DNA of 64,000 nucleotides from Roseivirga spongicola (GCF_001592965.1 NZ_LRPC01000012.1:124001-188000), one strand, 5' to 3'. Shown: positions 18,218 to 27,901, counted from the stretch's first letter. The notes: a model not told the origin generated them from the sequence alone. Program-made: numbers and translations.

Positions 18218-18814
18218 ATGAACCGTAAACTCTTATTTACACTCGCACTTCTATTCCTTTTTACGCTAGATACTTTGGCTCAACAAGAGCTAGGAAACTT
18301 CAATCAGGAGCGACTACAGATCAATAAAGTTGGGATGATGGTGTTAGGAGGTTGGGCCCTAGCTAATTTCGGTACCAATGGAGTTCTGTTGAGCAACCCT
18401 TCTTCCAATGAGCAAGGACACTTTTACCGGATGAATATTTTTTGGAATGTGGTGAACTTGGGCTTGGCAATACCAGGGTTAAGGCATTCTTTGATTACCG
18501 ATCCTTCTACTTTAAACCTAGCCGAAACAGTAGGTGAATATCATCAAATGGGGAAGGTGCTTTTAATGAATGCAGGTTTAGATGTAGCATATATTACTGG
18601 TGGTTTTTTGATGAAGGAAATGGCCAAGAACAGGGAAGGCAAAAGAGGTATACTTAGAGGCTATGGTCGCTCACTTATTCTCCAAGGAGGGTTTCTGTTA
18701 GCTTTTGACATAATTCTGTATTCCGTTCTTCAATCCAAGAGCAATCAGCTTACGGATATTTTGAACCATGTTCAGCTGAGCCCGAATAGTGTTGGTTTGG
18801 TCTGGAGGTTCTAG
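18218..18814 (+). CDS. Secreted/membrane protein, DUF6992-like
   Basis: About 198 aa from the ATG at 18218 (a GTG at 18203 is a longer choice). A signal peptide ends near DTLAQQ. The mature part has helices around GMMVLGGWALANFGTNG, FWNVVNLGLAIPGL and a late hydrophobic segment. I associate the GGWALANF block with DUF6992, a Bacteroidota family, with modest certainty. No enzyme motif is visible. It is convergent with the BatA-like gene, overlapping by 4 bp. Confidence 0.65.
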   Translation: MNRKLLFTLALLFLFTLDTLAQQELGNFNQERLQINKVGMMVLGGWALANFGTNGVLLSNPSSNEQGHFYRMNIFWNVVNLGLAIPGLRHSLITDPSTLNLAETVGEYHQMGKVLLMNAGLDVAYITGGFLMKEMAKNREGKRGILRGYGRSLILQGGFLLAFDIILYSVLQSKSNQLTDILNHVQLSPNSVGLVWRF

Positions 18815-19860
18815 TCTTCCAATATGTTACTAATGAATGTGCTTTTAGTAAGCATAAACATTAAGAAGAACAGGATGCCCCACTTCAAGTAGATTGGATA
18901 GAAATCGGTGGTGTTCTTGTATCGAGTCTCTTTGATTTCAGCCTTCTCGTATTCATCAATCATGTCGAATACATTTTGGAGTGCAGCATTGTCTGAAACT
19001 CGGTAGAACTGCCCAGAACCAATTTTTGCAATTTCACGCAGGTTAGACTCATCTACGGTGTTTTCTACATAATTAGTTCTGCCAAAAAAGTCTTTTCCAT
19101 AAGGTACTTTGCCCTCTTTGCCCACGCAAATGGTGTAAATCTTTATATCGTAAGCAGAAGCTAATTCTGCAGCAGTTATCGGATCAATATTACCAGCAGT
19201 ATTGTCACCATCCGTGAGCAAGATCATTACCTTACTGGCGGCATCAGACTCTCTCATTCTGTTGGTCCCCACGGCAATAGCACTACCAATGGCGGTTCCT
19301 CTATTTTCAATTTTATTAAAGTCTATCTCTTCTTCTATGAATTTATAGAGAAGCTCATAGTCTGTAGTGAGTGGAGATAAAGAATAAGCGTCTCCTGAGA
19401 AAATCACTAAGCCAATTCTGTCTTGGTTTCTGCCTGCTATAAAATCTCTGGCTGTAGCTTTAGCAGCATCCAACCTATTAGGTTGAAAGTCTTCTATTTG
19501 CATAGATTCAGAGATGTCTATGAGTAAGGCAATGTCTATGCCTTCAGACCATTGCTCAACCATCTCATTGGTTCGTTGAGGTCTGGCTAGAGCTATCAGA
19601 AGCATTAAAAGCGCAAGCGCTTTTAATAGGTTTGGAATAATTCTTAAGTAGCCTGTCCAATGCTTTTCTATATCTCTTTTAGGAAGAGCTACGGGTAGCT
19701 TTTGCTTTACCTTAGTACCGATTAGCCACTTAAGAAGGAATAAGAGTATAACCAATGGTATGGCGTAGAACACAAAAAAGTGTGCCCAATCAAACGATTT
19801 GAACGCTGAAGGAGTGAACCACTCCAAAGAAAACCAATTATAAATCGACTCGTCAAGCAT
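18811..19860 (-). CDS. BatA-like VWA-domain membrane protein
   Basis: A 349-aa protein with two N-terminal membrane segments (~28-48 and ~78-92), a von Willebrand A domain with MIDAS residues D115-x-S117-x-S119 (DISESM), a distal MIDAS Asp in LLTDGDNTAG, and a C-terminal membrane helix (~325-345). This is the BatA layout of the aerotolerance operon. Its start overlaps the upstream gene by 8 bp. It probably works with the DUF58 protein in a MoxR-dependent complex; moxR is not present here. Confidence 0.88.
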   Translation of the reverse strand: MLDESIYNWFSLEWFTPSAFKSFDWAHFFVFYAIPLVILLFLLKWLIGTKVKQKLPVALPKRDIEKHWTGYLRIIPNLLKALALLMLLIALARPQRTNEMVEQWSEGIDIALLIDISESMQIEDFQPNRLDAAKATARDFIAGRNQDRIGLVIFSGDAYSLSPLTTDYELLYKFIEEEIDFNKIENRGTAIGSAIAVGTNRMRESDAASKVMILLTDGDNTAGNIDPITAAELASAYDIKIYTICVGKEGKVPYGKDFFGRTNYVENTVDESNLREIAKIGSGQFYRVSDNAALQNVFDMIDEYEKAEIKETRYKNTTDFYPIYLKWGILFFLMFMLTKSTFISNILED

Positions 19861-20746
19861 TCTTAATCTCCTCCGTTACATGGTTGTATCTATCTACCGA
19901 GTAGTCTTTCAAATACTCGAAATCGTTTTGCAAAGCGGTTACCGCTATAGTGCTATAAATGTTTTTATCTATAGACTTTAATGTTTCTTCTAAAGAAGAA
20001 TTTTTCTGAATCTGTATAATTTCTTTGGTAGTGAGCTTTGTGTAAGGCATTTGCTCCAAAGACTCCATATAAGACTTCCAAAACTTTAACAAAGATTCAA
20101 TTTTGGTCTTTTCAGTATCGGCAGAAATGCTTTCAATCTCCTGATCGAATTCTTGCTGAAATTTCTCAAGCTTCTTTTTAAGCCTGTAGAGTTTTATGCG
20201 TTTGGTAATTTCTCTACCCCAAATAACTGCTACTACAATAGCAATAACACCGAGTATAATCAGGCCAATAATCCAATAAGGGTAGTTGAATTGACGAGAT
20301 ACAGGTTGAAAAGCTCTTGTTTCAGAAAGGTTAACAGTGTCGGGCATTTGAGTGACCACCTGATTCAGAATAATAGAATCTTTAGCACTAAAAATAGGAA
20401 TGCTGTCTTTACCTGTATAAACAAAAACAGGGATGGATAGACTCTGCACGGTGTCTATCTCAAAAGTAGCTAAGTAATAAACAGCACTATCAATACTGTT
20501 TATGCTGTCTGAACGCGTATCAAAATATGCTTTATCTATTAGTTCAAAAGGTGCAAAGCTGAATAATGAGTCAGGGAAAATAACTGGCCTATTCTTCTTG
20601 TCTTTGTAGCTCAGTGAATAGGGAACAGGTTCGCCAATTTTAACGCTATCTTTTAAGAAATAGCCATTAGGTTTAGTGTCTTGGGCAAAAGCGAAAGTCA
20701 CTAAATAGAAGCAAAAAATCAGAAATACACTTACCCTTCTAATCAC
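19853..20746 (-). CDS. Bat operon membrane protein (DUF4381-like)
   Basis: A 297-aa protein: signal peptide (ending near FAFAQ), an extracytoplasmic beta domain (~22-150), a single membrane helix (~152-175), then a basic cytoplasmic tail with a coiled region (KLEKFQQEFDQEIESI). It lies between DUF58 and BatA, overlapping both by 8 bp. The position and topology match the DUF4381/BatD-like component of Bat operons. The assignment rests on context. Confidence 0.72.
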   Translation of the reverse strand: MIRRVSVFLIFCFYLVTFAFAQDTKPNGYFLKDSVKIGEPVPYSLSYKDKKNRPVIFPDSLFSFAPFELIDKAYFDTRSDSINSIDSAVYYLATFEIDTVQSLSIPVFVYTGKDSIPIFSAKDSIILNQVVTQMPDTVNLSETRAFQPVSRQFNYPYWIIGLIILGVIAIVVAVIWGREITKRIKLYRLKKKLEKFQQEFDQEIESISADTEKTKIESLLKFWKSYMESLEQMPYTKLTTKEIIQIQKNSSLEETLKSIDKNIYSTIAVTALQNDFEYLKDYSVDRYNHVTEEIKNA

Positions 20747-21617
20747 GTTTCATCGATTTGTTTCTGATCTTAAATAGTTTTATCAATTGCGGAACGTAGT
20801 TGTCTTTTGTGTTGATCTCCAGGTAGTTGATTTGGTTTTTTCTACAAAACTTTTCAAGCTCTCCTTTATTAACCGTGTAAGTTTTTTCGAGTTTCTTACG
20901 GAAATCTTTAGAGGAAGTGTTTACCCAAATGGTCTTTTTACTTTCCTTGTCATAGATAGGTACAATCCCCAAGTTTGGTAATTGGGTTTCTCTATCGTCT
21001 TTTAAGTGCAGAACAACTAAATCATGTCTGTTGGCCAGTAATCTCAAGCTCTGTTCGTACCCTTCATCAATAAAGTCAGAAACCAGAATGATCACACTTT
21101 TTTTATGGATGATCTCCAAAGACTTTTTAATAGCCTGATCTATGTTGGTTTTGGTAGACTCAGGTGTATGATTATAAAGCTCGTGAATTATGGCATAGCC
21201 ATGTTTAATGCCTTTTCCCGACTTAACGAACTTTTCTTTCTGATCAGAAAAGGTCAGCAAGCCAACACGGTTTTGTTGCTTTACTGCAGCTAGTGTAAGT
21301 ACTCCTGTAATTTCTTTTCCAACATCTACCTTTTGAGCGCCAGGTGTTCCTATTTCTTGAGAAGCACTAACATCTAGCAAGAAGAAAACGGTTTGTTCTT
21401 TTTCTTCTTTAAAGGTTTTTACAAAAGTACCATGACCTTTGGCCGATACGTTCCAGTCTATGGTTCTGGTATCATCACCATACTGGTATTCGCGCACGCC
21501 ATCAAACTCTAAGCCCGAACCTTTGAATATAGAGTGGAAGTCACCCTGCATTCTAGAGTTAATGGCTTTTCTGATTTGAATCTCGTACTTCCTAAGCTTG
21601 GAAATGATGTGCTCCAT
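20739..21617 (-). CDS. DUF58 domain protein of Bat operon
   Basis: A 292-aa cytoplasmic protein with the DUF58 signature: FKGSGLEFDGVREYQYGDD, then RTIDWNVSAKGHGTFVKTF, then a VWA-like part with DVSASQE (MIDAS DxSxS) and VSDFIDEG. It is the first gene of a three-gene operon with the DUF4381-like and BatA-like genes. In most Bacteroidota moxR lies directly upstream, but here the upstream side is the divergent DUF4296-mutS2 pair, so the MoxR partner must be elsewhere. Confidence 0.9.
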   Translation of the reverse strand: MEHIISKLRKYEIQIRKAINSRMQGDFHSIFKGSGLEFDGVREYQYGDDTRTIDWNVSAKGHGTFVKTFKEEKEQTVFFLLDVSASQEIGTPGAQKVDVGKEITGVLTLAAVKQQNRVGLLTFSDQKEKFVKSGKGIKHGYAIIHELYNHTPESTKTNIDQAIKKSLEIIHKKSVIILVSDFIDEGYEQSLRLLANRHDLVVLHLKDDRETQLPNLGIVPIYDKESKKTIWVNTSSKDFRKKLEKTYTVNKGELEKFCRKNQINYLEINTKDNYVPQLIKLFKIRNKSMKRD

Positions 21618-21691
21618 AATGAAGGCCTAAAAATATCATTAATTTGATTTTCGACCGATTTTAGCTGTCTTAATTTTGGTTAATAAGAAGA

Positions 21692-21718
21692 TTGCTTCGA
21701 ACATAACCCTTACCTTTG
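21692..21718 (+). promoter_or_regulatory. Promoter candidate for DUF4296-mutS2
   Basis: TACCTTTG (21711-21718) is an exact TAnnTTTG -7 box; a TTG (21692-21694) lies 16 bp upstream. The ATG of the downstream gene is 42 bp away. The region lies between divergent operons. Confidence 0.55.
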
Positions 21719-21760
21719 CCAGTCGTTTAGCTACAAAAGCGAAAATAAGTGGCTTACAAT

Positions 21761-22114
21761 ATGGCAAAAAAGCTTTTTTTACTGACGGTTGCTCTTTTTT
21801 TATTCTCTTGTAAAAGTGATGACTCTGCCGTGCCCGATGGTATACTCACTCAAGAGCAAATGGTAGATCTTTTAATAGATATCCGAATTGCAGAAGGAAT
21901 GGTAGGTTCGGTGTCTATGGGGCTAGATTCTGCTGATGCTGTCTACAAAGCTTTGGAAAAAAGAATCTTTCGGGAACATGGTGTAGACTCTGCTAGTTAT
22001 GTAAAAAGCTATAACTACTACTTACAACATCCTGAGCTTTATTTAGACGTAACGGACATTGTAATAGACAGTCTTAAAGCCAGAAATTCTAAACAATTCA
22101 GCGACAACTATTAA
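21761..22114 (+). CDS. DUF4296 lipoprotein
   Basis: About 117 aa from the ATG at 21761 (a GTG at 21749 is possible). The lipobox is LFLFSC with Cys near residue 17. The conserved block ILTQEQMVDLLIDIRIAEGMV is typical of DUF4296, a family of small Bacteroidota lipoproteins of unknown role; the ending ARNSKQFSDNY is also typical. The stop overlaps the mutS2 start by one base. Confidence 0.85.
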   Translation: MAKKLFLLTVALFLFSCKSDDSAVPDGILTQEQMVDLLIDIRIAEGMVGSVSMGLDSADAVYKALEKRIFREHGVDSASYVKSYNYYLQHPELYLDVTDIVIDSLKARNSKQFSDNY

Positions 22115-24486
22115 TGCTATACCCCTCCAATCTAGAAGTTAAACTCGGTTTCGATAAAATTAGAGAGTTACTAAAAGAGGCCTGCGAAAGTAAATTAGGA
22201 AAGAGTTTTGTAGATAAGGTCAGATTTTCTGCAGATCAAAATAATGTAGAGATGTGGTTGAGTCAGACCGATGAGTTTGTTCGAATCATCTCTTCTGAGG
22301 AGCTTTTTCCAAACTCAAACTATATAGACTTAGCCCCACTCTTCGGAAAAATTAGAGTAGACAATTCGTATCTGCTAGAAGAAGAGTTGTTTGATGTTAT
22401 TCTAAGTCTCAAAACACTCAATAACTGTCTAGATTTTTTTCAAGAAAAGCGCGAAGAATACCCCGTTCTTTCCGAACTCACATACCCTATTGTTTTCGAT
22501 GAAGACTTGCTTTGGTCTTTAGCTCGTGTTTTTGATGAAAGGGGAAAGCTAAAAGACAATGCATCTGACAGGCTCTATGAAATACGAAAAGGTATTCTAG
22601 AAGAAAAGCAAAGGCTAAGAAGGGTTTTAGATAACATTATCAACAGAACCAAGAAGGAAGGATTTACTCCAGACGATGTTTCCGTGACCATCAGAAATGG
22701 CAGGATGGTGATTCCGGTTTTGGCAGAGTATAAACGTAGGGTTAAAGGGTTTATTCATGGTGAGTCTGCTACTGGGCAAACCGTATATCTTGAGCCAACT
22801 GAGGTATTCACTATAAATAATGAGGTTCAGGAGCTTGAATATGCAGAACAGCGAGAGGTAGTTCGAATTCTCATGGAGTTAACTGGCTATTTAAGGCCAG
22901 AAATTGAGAATTTGAGGCAATACATGCAGTTTCTTGGCTTGGTTGATTTCATCCGAGCTAAAGCACGTTTTGCGCTTAAGATTGATGCTTGTAAACCAAA
23001 GTGGTCTGAGAAGAAGGAGTTCAATTGGCAAGTTGCTAAGCACCCTCTGCTGCTTTTAAAGCATAAAGAATTAGGCAAAGAGGTAGTTCCATTAAACATT
23101 TTCTTAGAGCCAAATCAGCGTATTCTTTTAATATCTGGTCCAAATGCTGGAGGAAAGAGTGTTTGCCTTAAAACCGTTGGGTTGTTGCAGTACATGCTGC
23201 AGTGTGGACTTTTGGTTTCAGTGAATGAGTCTTCTTCCTTTACCATGTTTAAGGACTTGTTTATAGATATTGGAGATGAGCAATCTATAGAGAACGATCT
23301 AAGTACGTATAGCTCTCATCTTATCAACATGAAACATCTTTTGGGTCATGTAAATAAGAAGAGTCTCTTTCTTATAGATGAATTTGGAACAGGAACCGAG
23401 CCGCAATATGGTGGAGCCATTGCCGAGTCTATTCTAATGGAACTCAAAGAAAGTAGAGGTATGGGGGTAATCACTACTCACTATGGTAACTTGAAAGAGT
23501 TTGCCGATAAGCGTGAGGGGTTGATGAACGGTGCTATGCGCTACGACCTAAAGAAGTTGCAACCTTTGTATGAACTGGAAATTGGAAAGCCAGGAAGTTC
23601 GTTTGCTTTGGAAATTGCTGGTAAAATAGGTCTGCCCAATAGAACTATCGACAATGCCAAAAAGAAAATTGGTGTTAAGCAAGTTTCATTCGATCAGATG
23701 CTCGGACAACTTCAATTGCAGCAAACAGAATTAGACAAGGCTGAAAGAAAAATTACAGCAAGAGAAAAGGAGTTAGAAGAACTTACAGAGCAGTATGCAC
23801 AGTTAAAATCTCATCTGGAAAACCAAGAGAAGAAGATTATTAATGAAGCTAAGCAGAAGGCTAATGCTATTGTGAAAGATGCCAATAAAGAAGTAGAGCG
23901 TGTTATTCGAGAAATCAAGGAAAAGAAAGCGGAGAAAGAGGCCGTTAAAAAACAAAGAGAAAGACTTGATAAACTGAAACAAGAGACCGCTGTTAAGGAG
24001 CAATTTGAAAAGGCTCAGGCTAAATCTGATGAAATTAAGATAGGAGATTATGTTCAGCTCAAAGGGCAAGATACTGTTGGGCAAGTAGTCAATATCAAGG
24101 GCAAAGATGCAGAGCTTAGCATTGGAGAACTCACTTCTTTTGTCCGTTTAAATAGGCTCGAAAAAGTGAACCGAAAGGCTTACAAAGACCAAGGCAAGAC
24201 CAAAAGTTTTTCTGGCTTCGATTACGTTTCTAAACAAACGGATTTCAACCCGAGAATAGATTTAAGAGGTATGCGTGCAGAAGAGGTTATACCTACCCTA
24301 AGTACTTGGATGGATGAAGCTATTATGCTTGGAGTTAACGAGCTTCAGATAGTTCATGGAAAAGGAAATGGAGTTCTAAGACAAGTAACTCGGGAGCTTC
24401 TAAAGTCTTATAAAGAAATATCTTCGGTTAGAGATGAACATGCCGATAGAGGAGGTGCTGGAGTTACCTTAGTGAGCTTAAACTAA
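22114..24486 (+). CDS. mutS2: Endonuclease MutS2
   Basis: A 790-aa MutS paralogue that lacks the mismatch-reading N-terminal domain and suppresses recombination or rescues collided ribosomes in other bacteria. Walker A is GPNAGGKS (residues 343-350), Walker B is LFLIDEFGTGTEP, followed by TTHYGNLKEFAD. A long coiled coil (~520-640) precedes an Smr nuclease domain (~714-790) with IDLRGMR and LQIVHGKGNGVL. Domain order and length are standard. A terminator follows immediately. Confidence 0.95.
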   Translation: MLYPSNLEVKLGFDKIRELLKEACESKLGKSFVDKVRFSADQNNVEMWLSQTDEFVRIISSEELFPNSNYIDLAPLFGKIRVDNSYLLEEELFDVILSLKTLNNCLDFFQEKREEYPVLSELTYPIVFDEDLLWSLARVFDERGKLKDNASDRLYEIRKGILEEKQRLRRVLDNIINRTKKEGFTPDDVSVTIRNGRMVIPVLAEYKRRVKGFIHGESATGQTVYLEPTEVFTINNEVQELEYAEQREVVRILMELTGYLRPEIENLRQYMQFLGLVDFIRAKARFALKIDACKPKWSEKKEFNWQVAKHPLLLLKHKELGKEVVPLNIFLEPNQRILLISGPNAGGKSVCLKTVGLLQYMLQCGLLVSVNESSSFTMFKDLFIDIGDEQSIENDLSTYSSHLINMKHLLGHVNKKSLFLIDEFGTGTEPQYGGAIAESILMELKESRGMGVITTHYGNLKEFADKREGLMNGAMRYDLKKLQPLYELEIGKPGSSFALEIAGKIGLPNRTIDNAKKKIGVKQVSFDQMLGQLQLQQTELDKAERKITAREKELEELTEQYAQLKSHLENQEKKIINEAKQKANAIVKDANKEVERVIREIKEKKAEKEAVKKQRERLDKLKQETAVKEQFEKAQAKSDEIKIGDYVQLKGQDTVGQVVNIKGKDAELSIGELTSFVRLNRLEKVNRKAYKDQGKTKSFSGFDYVSKQTDFNPRIDLRGMRAEEVIPTLSTWMDEAIMLGVNELQIVHGKGNGVLRQVTRELLKSYKEISSVRDEHADRGGAGVTLVSLN

Positions 24487-24515
24487 AAAGGCCCCGATTT
24501 TCATCGAGGCCCTTT
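24486..24515. terminator. Bidirectional intrinsic terminator after mutS2
   Basis: AAAAGGCCCCGA (24486-24497), a six-base loop, then TCGAGGCCCTTT (24504-24515). The stem has two mismatches, starts with an A-run and ends with a T-run, so it can serve both mutS2 and the convergent lipoprotein gene. Confidence 0.7.
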
Positions 24516-24534
24516 ACCGTAGTTTTAATTCTTT

Positions 24535-25023
24535 CTACTGCTCTTCCATATTGAAAACGTAAGTGCCGTTAGCACCATTAATTCCTGCAGCAACTCCGCC
24601 ACTTGCTGTGTAATTTACAGTCATAGTTAGGGTAGAAGGAGTGGCGCTTGTGTTAAGGCTTATGGTATAAACATTGCCATTGTCACTATCGAATATGATT
24701 TCATTTAGGTTGGTGCCGTTGAAATCCCAAGTTCCATTTGCTCCCCATAGTGGAGAACCGTTTGCGCTAATGTAGGTTTTGCTTGAAGAGTTTCCTCTTA
24801 TGGTCAGGGTTAAGTCGCTAAAGAAGTTTGAGCTTGCACCGTCAAAAGTAACAGAAGTGGTTGCCCAAGTTATACCAGAAGAAGAACCGGCAAGATCTAC
24901 TATTCTTTGTTCTTCTGGGGTTAGTTGAGGTGTGTCGTCACCACCGTCTCCACCACCACAAGATGTTAAAACGGCTAAGCCTATTATGTTAAGGATAAGG
25001 AAGTAGCTTTTAAATCTTTTCAT
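24535..25023 (-). CDS. Lipoprotein, unknown, beta-rich
   Basis: A 162-aa protein with a lipobox (GLAVLTSC) and a Gly/Asp-rich linker (GGGDGGDDTP) that probably tethers it away from the membrane. The mature domain is Ser/Thr/Asn-rich and beta-rich (SDLTLTIRGNSSS, TLTMTVNYTASGG) and should be a small beta-sandwich. No family was recognised. It lies 64 bp downstream of the ABC ATPase gene and may be separately transcribed. Confidence 0.75.
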   Translation of the reverse strand: MKRFKSYFLILNIIGLAVLTSCGGGDGGDDTPQLTPEEQRIVDLAGSSSGITWATTSVTFDGASSNFFSDLTLTIRGNSSSKTYISANGSPLWGANGTWDFNGTNLNEIIFDSDNGNVYTISLNTSATPSTLTMTVNYTASGGVAAGINGANGTYVFNMEEQ

Positions 25024-25087
25024 TAGTCTATTTTAATGCATTAATAATAGCGAAGTTTTCTCTAAAAAAACACTAAAGCAGATGGTC

Positions 25088-25708
25088 CTAGCTTTTAAAT
25101 GTTGGGATGTGTATGTTACTAGCGCAAAAGTCGAACTCGTGTTTTTGGTTCGAGCTTATCAGAACAAGTTTGTCATTTAGGATGGTTTGTACAGATTTTC
25201 GGTACCAATCAATCCCAAACTCATCTAAATTGGTTGTAGGCTCATCTAATAGACAGACCTTGCTTTGAGAATAGAAGCATAGCCCTAGCTTCAGGCGCTG
25301 CTTCATGCCTGAAGAGAAGTTTCGTATCTGCTTATTTTTGTCTTTAGCAAGGTGTACCAGTGCTGTGAAGTCATCGATAGATATTCCTTGCTTCAGTTTT
25401 TTAAACTTAAAATGAAAGTCTAAAAACTCATGAAGTGTAAATTCTTCAATGAGCTCTAAGTAAGGAGTAGAAATATCGAAATACTGATAAAAGTCTTCTT
25501 GCTGAATTTCCTTTCCATCTAAAGAATAGCTGATGCTACCTTCGTTAGATGGAATAAAACCGCATAATACTTGAAGAAAAGTAGATTTTCCGCTTCCGTT
25601 TCCACCAGTTATAGAGCAGGGTATACCTGTTTCAAAACTGGTAGAAAGGTGCCTGAATATCCATTCACGGTTAAACTTCTTACCTAAATCGTTAACCGTA
25701 ATTTGCAT
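25088..25708 (-). CDS. ABC transporter ATP-binding protein
   Basis: A 206-aa ATPase: Walker A is GGNGSGKSTFL, the signature is FSSGMKQRLKLG, Walker B is VCLLDEPTTNLDE, and the H-loop is replaced by ISSNQKHEFDF. It is short for the family. No permease gene is adjacent; it starts 1 bp after lpxA. Bacteroidota commonly place this gene here, so its partner is probably elsewhere. Confidence 0.88.
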   Translation of the reverse strand: MQITVNDLGKKFNREWIFRHLSTSFETGIPCSITGGNGSGKSTFLQVLCGFIPSNEGSISYSLDGKEIQQEDFYQYFDISTPYLELIEEFTLHEFLDFHFKFKKLKQGISIDDFTALVHLAKDKNKQIRNFSSGMKQRLKLGLCFYSQSKVCLLDEPTTNLDEFGIDWYRKSVQTILNDKLVLISSNQKHEFDFCASNIHIPTFKS

Positions 25709-25709
25709 A

Positions 25710-26492
25710 TTATTTAGCGCTATACCCCTTCATAACTCCTCTGTCGGAATTTCTAAAAAAGTTGATAATCTCGTCTCTTTCTTTTGAAGGTGTCATTTCT
25801 AGCTCAACCAAGTCTAGGGCCTTTGAATTGTTCAGGCCTTTAAGGAAGATGTATCTATATATTTCCTGAATCTCAGCTATCTTCTCATTTGCAAAACCAC
25901 GTCTTCTAAGTCCGATAGAATTTATACCGGCATAGCTTAATGGCTCTCTACCAGCTTTGGTATAAGGAGGTACGTCTTTTCTGACAAGTGAGCCTCCAGA
26001 AACCATGGTATGAGCACCAATATTTACAAACTGATGAACAGCAGCGGCTCCGCCAATAATAGCCCAGTCGTCTATTGTTACGTGGCCCGCAAGTTGGACG
26101 GCATTTACCAAAATACAATTATCACCAATCATACAGTCGTGGGCTACGTGAGTGTAGGCCATAATTAGGCAGTTTTTGCCTATAACTGTTTTATTGGTAG
26201 CGTCTGTTCCTCTGTTTAGCGTCACGCACTCCCTAATTACTGTATTGTCGCCAATCTCTAATGTAGTGTCTTCGCCCCCAAATTTTAAGTCTTGAGGAAC
26301 TGCCGAAACGACTGCGCCAGGGAATATTTTTACATTCTTGCCAATTCTGGCTCCTTCCATAATGGTTACATTGGAGCCTATCCATGATCCTTCTTCGATT
26401 ACCACATTTTTGCTAATAGTAACAAAAGGTTCAATTACCACATTGCGAGCAATCTTGGCTTCTCTATGGATGTATGCTAGGGGTTGATTCAT
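25710..26492 (-). CDS. lpxA: Acyl-ACP--UDP-N-acetylglucosamine O-acyltransferase
   Basis: A 260-aa left-handed beta-helix enzyme, first step of lipid A synthesis. Hexapeptide repeats fill residues ~10-190 (for example IGSNVTIMEGARIGKNVKIF); the catalytic His is in YTHVAHDCMIGDN, and GLNSIGLRR-type signature appears as GINSIGLRRRGF. The start overlaps lpxC/fabZ by 4 bp. Confidence 0.95.
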   Translation of the reverse strand: MNQPLAYIHREAKIARNVVIEPFVTISKNVVIEEGSWIGSNVTIMEGARIGKNVKIFPGAVVSAVPQDLKFGGEDTTLEIGDNTVIRECVTLNRGTDATNKTVIGKNCLIMAYTHVAHDCMIGDNCILVNAVQLAGHVTIDDWAIIGGAAAVHQFVNIGAHTMVSGGSLVRKDVPPYTKAGREPLSYAGINSIGLRRRGFANEKIAEIQEIYRYIFLKGLNNSKALDLVELEMTPSKERDEIINFFRNSDRGVMKGYSAK

Positions 26493-27877
26493 TGATTCTT
26501 AACTATTCTGGCAGTCATAGCGGCCTCGCAAACTAGGGTGTTACCTACGTATGCATAGCCATTCATTTGTGCAATGCCTCTTTTAATAGGGGCAGTTAGT
26601 TCACATTTAAACTTAATGGTGTCACCCGGAACAACCATTTTTCTGAATTTACATTTGTCTATTCCCAAGAAATACGGTGTGTAGTTCTCCGGATCAGGAA
26701 CAGTGTTTAAAACAAGAATTCCACCAATTTGAGCCATGGCTTCAATTTGCAGTACACCTGGCATTACGGGGTTTCCTGGAAAGTGCCCAGTAAAGAACGG
26801 TTCGTTCATGGTCACATTCTTTATCCCTGCAACCATGGTGTCGTCTAGGTGAATAATCTTGTCAATTAGAAGGAATGGATATCTATGCGGAAGAATCTGC
26901 ATGATTTGGTTAATATCCATTACCGGTTCTACCGTAGGGTCATAATAAGGTGCCGAGCTTTTGTTGCTCAGCATAGCCTTTTTCAATTTTTTCGCGAAAG
27001 CCACGTTGGCAGCATGGCCTGGTCTGGCGGCTAGAATTTGAGCTTTTATGGGTCTGCCTACAAGTGCAAGGTCACCAACAACATCGAGTAGCTTATGTCT
27101 AGCTGGCTCATTACGATGTCTAAGCTCAACATTGTTCAGAATTCCTTCTTTCTTTACTTCTACCTTGGGCTTGTTAAAAAGACTAGCTAAATGATCTAGC
27201 TCTTCATCCTTAACAACCCTATCAACCACTACAATGGCGTTGTTTAAATCGCCACCCTTAATTAGGTTGTTTTTATGAAGCATTTCTAATTCATGTAGAA
27301 AGCAAAACGTTCTACTAGAAGAAATATCTTTCTTGAAGTCTTGAATGTTATTCAAAGAGGCGTGTTGGCTACCTAAAACTGGAGAGTTATAGTCTACCAT
27401 AACGGTAACTCTGTAATCATCTAGCGGAAGAGCCGCTATCTCTACATCACGATTTTCATCGCGATACATAATGCTCTCATTAATTTCTAAGAAATTTCTT
27501 AGTGCATTTTGCTCTTCTGTACCTACCTGCTCAATGGCATCTATAAACATGCGTGAACTACCGTCCAATATTGGAGGCTCTGGTCCATCAATTTTGATTA
27601 GAACGTTGTCTATTTCTAAGCCAACTAAAGCAGCTAAGGTATGTTCTACAGTATTAATCCTAGCACCGTTCTGCTCAATGGTAGTTCCTCTAGATAGGTC
27701 AACTACATTGTCTACATCGGCATCTACAATTGGCTGGTCTGGTAAGTCAATTCTCTGGAATTTTATTCCGTGGTTTGGCCCTGCGGGAGTAAAGGTCATA
27801 TTGGCCGTTACGCCTGTGTGGAGACCCACCCCAGAAACCGTTACTTCCTCTCTTATGGTATGCTGCTTCGTCTTCAT
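26489..27877 (-). CDS. lpxC/fabZ: Bifunctional LpxC deacetylase / FabZ dehydratase
   Basis: A 462-aa fusion typical of Bacteroidota. Residues ~1-310 are the zinc deacetylase of lipid A synthesis: TVEHTLAAL carries a zinc His, HKLLDVVGDLAL the second zinc site, and FCFLHELEML is a family block. Residues ~316-462 are a hotdog dehydratase: LPHRYPFLLIDKI and GHFPGNPVMPGVLQIEAMAQ with the catalytic His and Glu. The fusion couples lipid A and fatty-acid synthesis. It lies between lpxD and lpxA in one operon. Confidence 0.96.
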   Translation of the reverse strand: MKTKQHTIREEVTVSGVGLHTGVTANMTFTPAGPNHGIKFQRIDLPDQPIVDADVDNVVDLSRGTTIEQNGARINTVEHTLAALVGLEIDNVLIKIDGPEPPILDGSSRMFIDAIEQVGTEEQNALRNFLEINESIMYRDENRDVEIAALPLDDYRVTVMVDYNSPVLGSQHASLNNIQDFKKDISSSRTFCFLHELEMLHKNNLIKGGDLNNAIVVVDRVVKDEELDHLASLFNKPKVEVKKEGILNNVELRHRNEPARHKLLDVVGDLALVGRPIKAQILAARPGHAANVAFAKKLKKAMLSNKSSAPYYDPTVEPVMDINQIMQILPHRYPFLLIDKIIHLDDTMVAGIKNVTMNEPFFTGHFPGNPVMPGVLQIEAMAQIGGILVLNTVPDPENYTPYFLGIDKCKFRKMVVPGDTIKFKCELTAPIKRGIAQMNGYAYVGNTLVCEAAMTARIVKNQ

Positions 27878-27901
27878 TCTTTCCGCGAAAATGCCGCAAA
27901 T

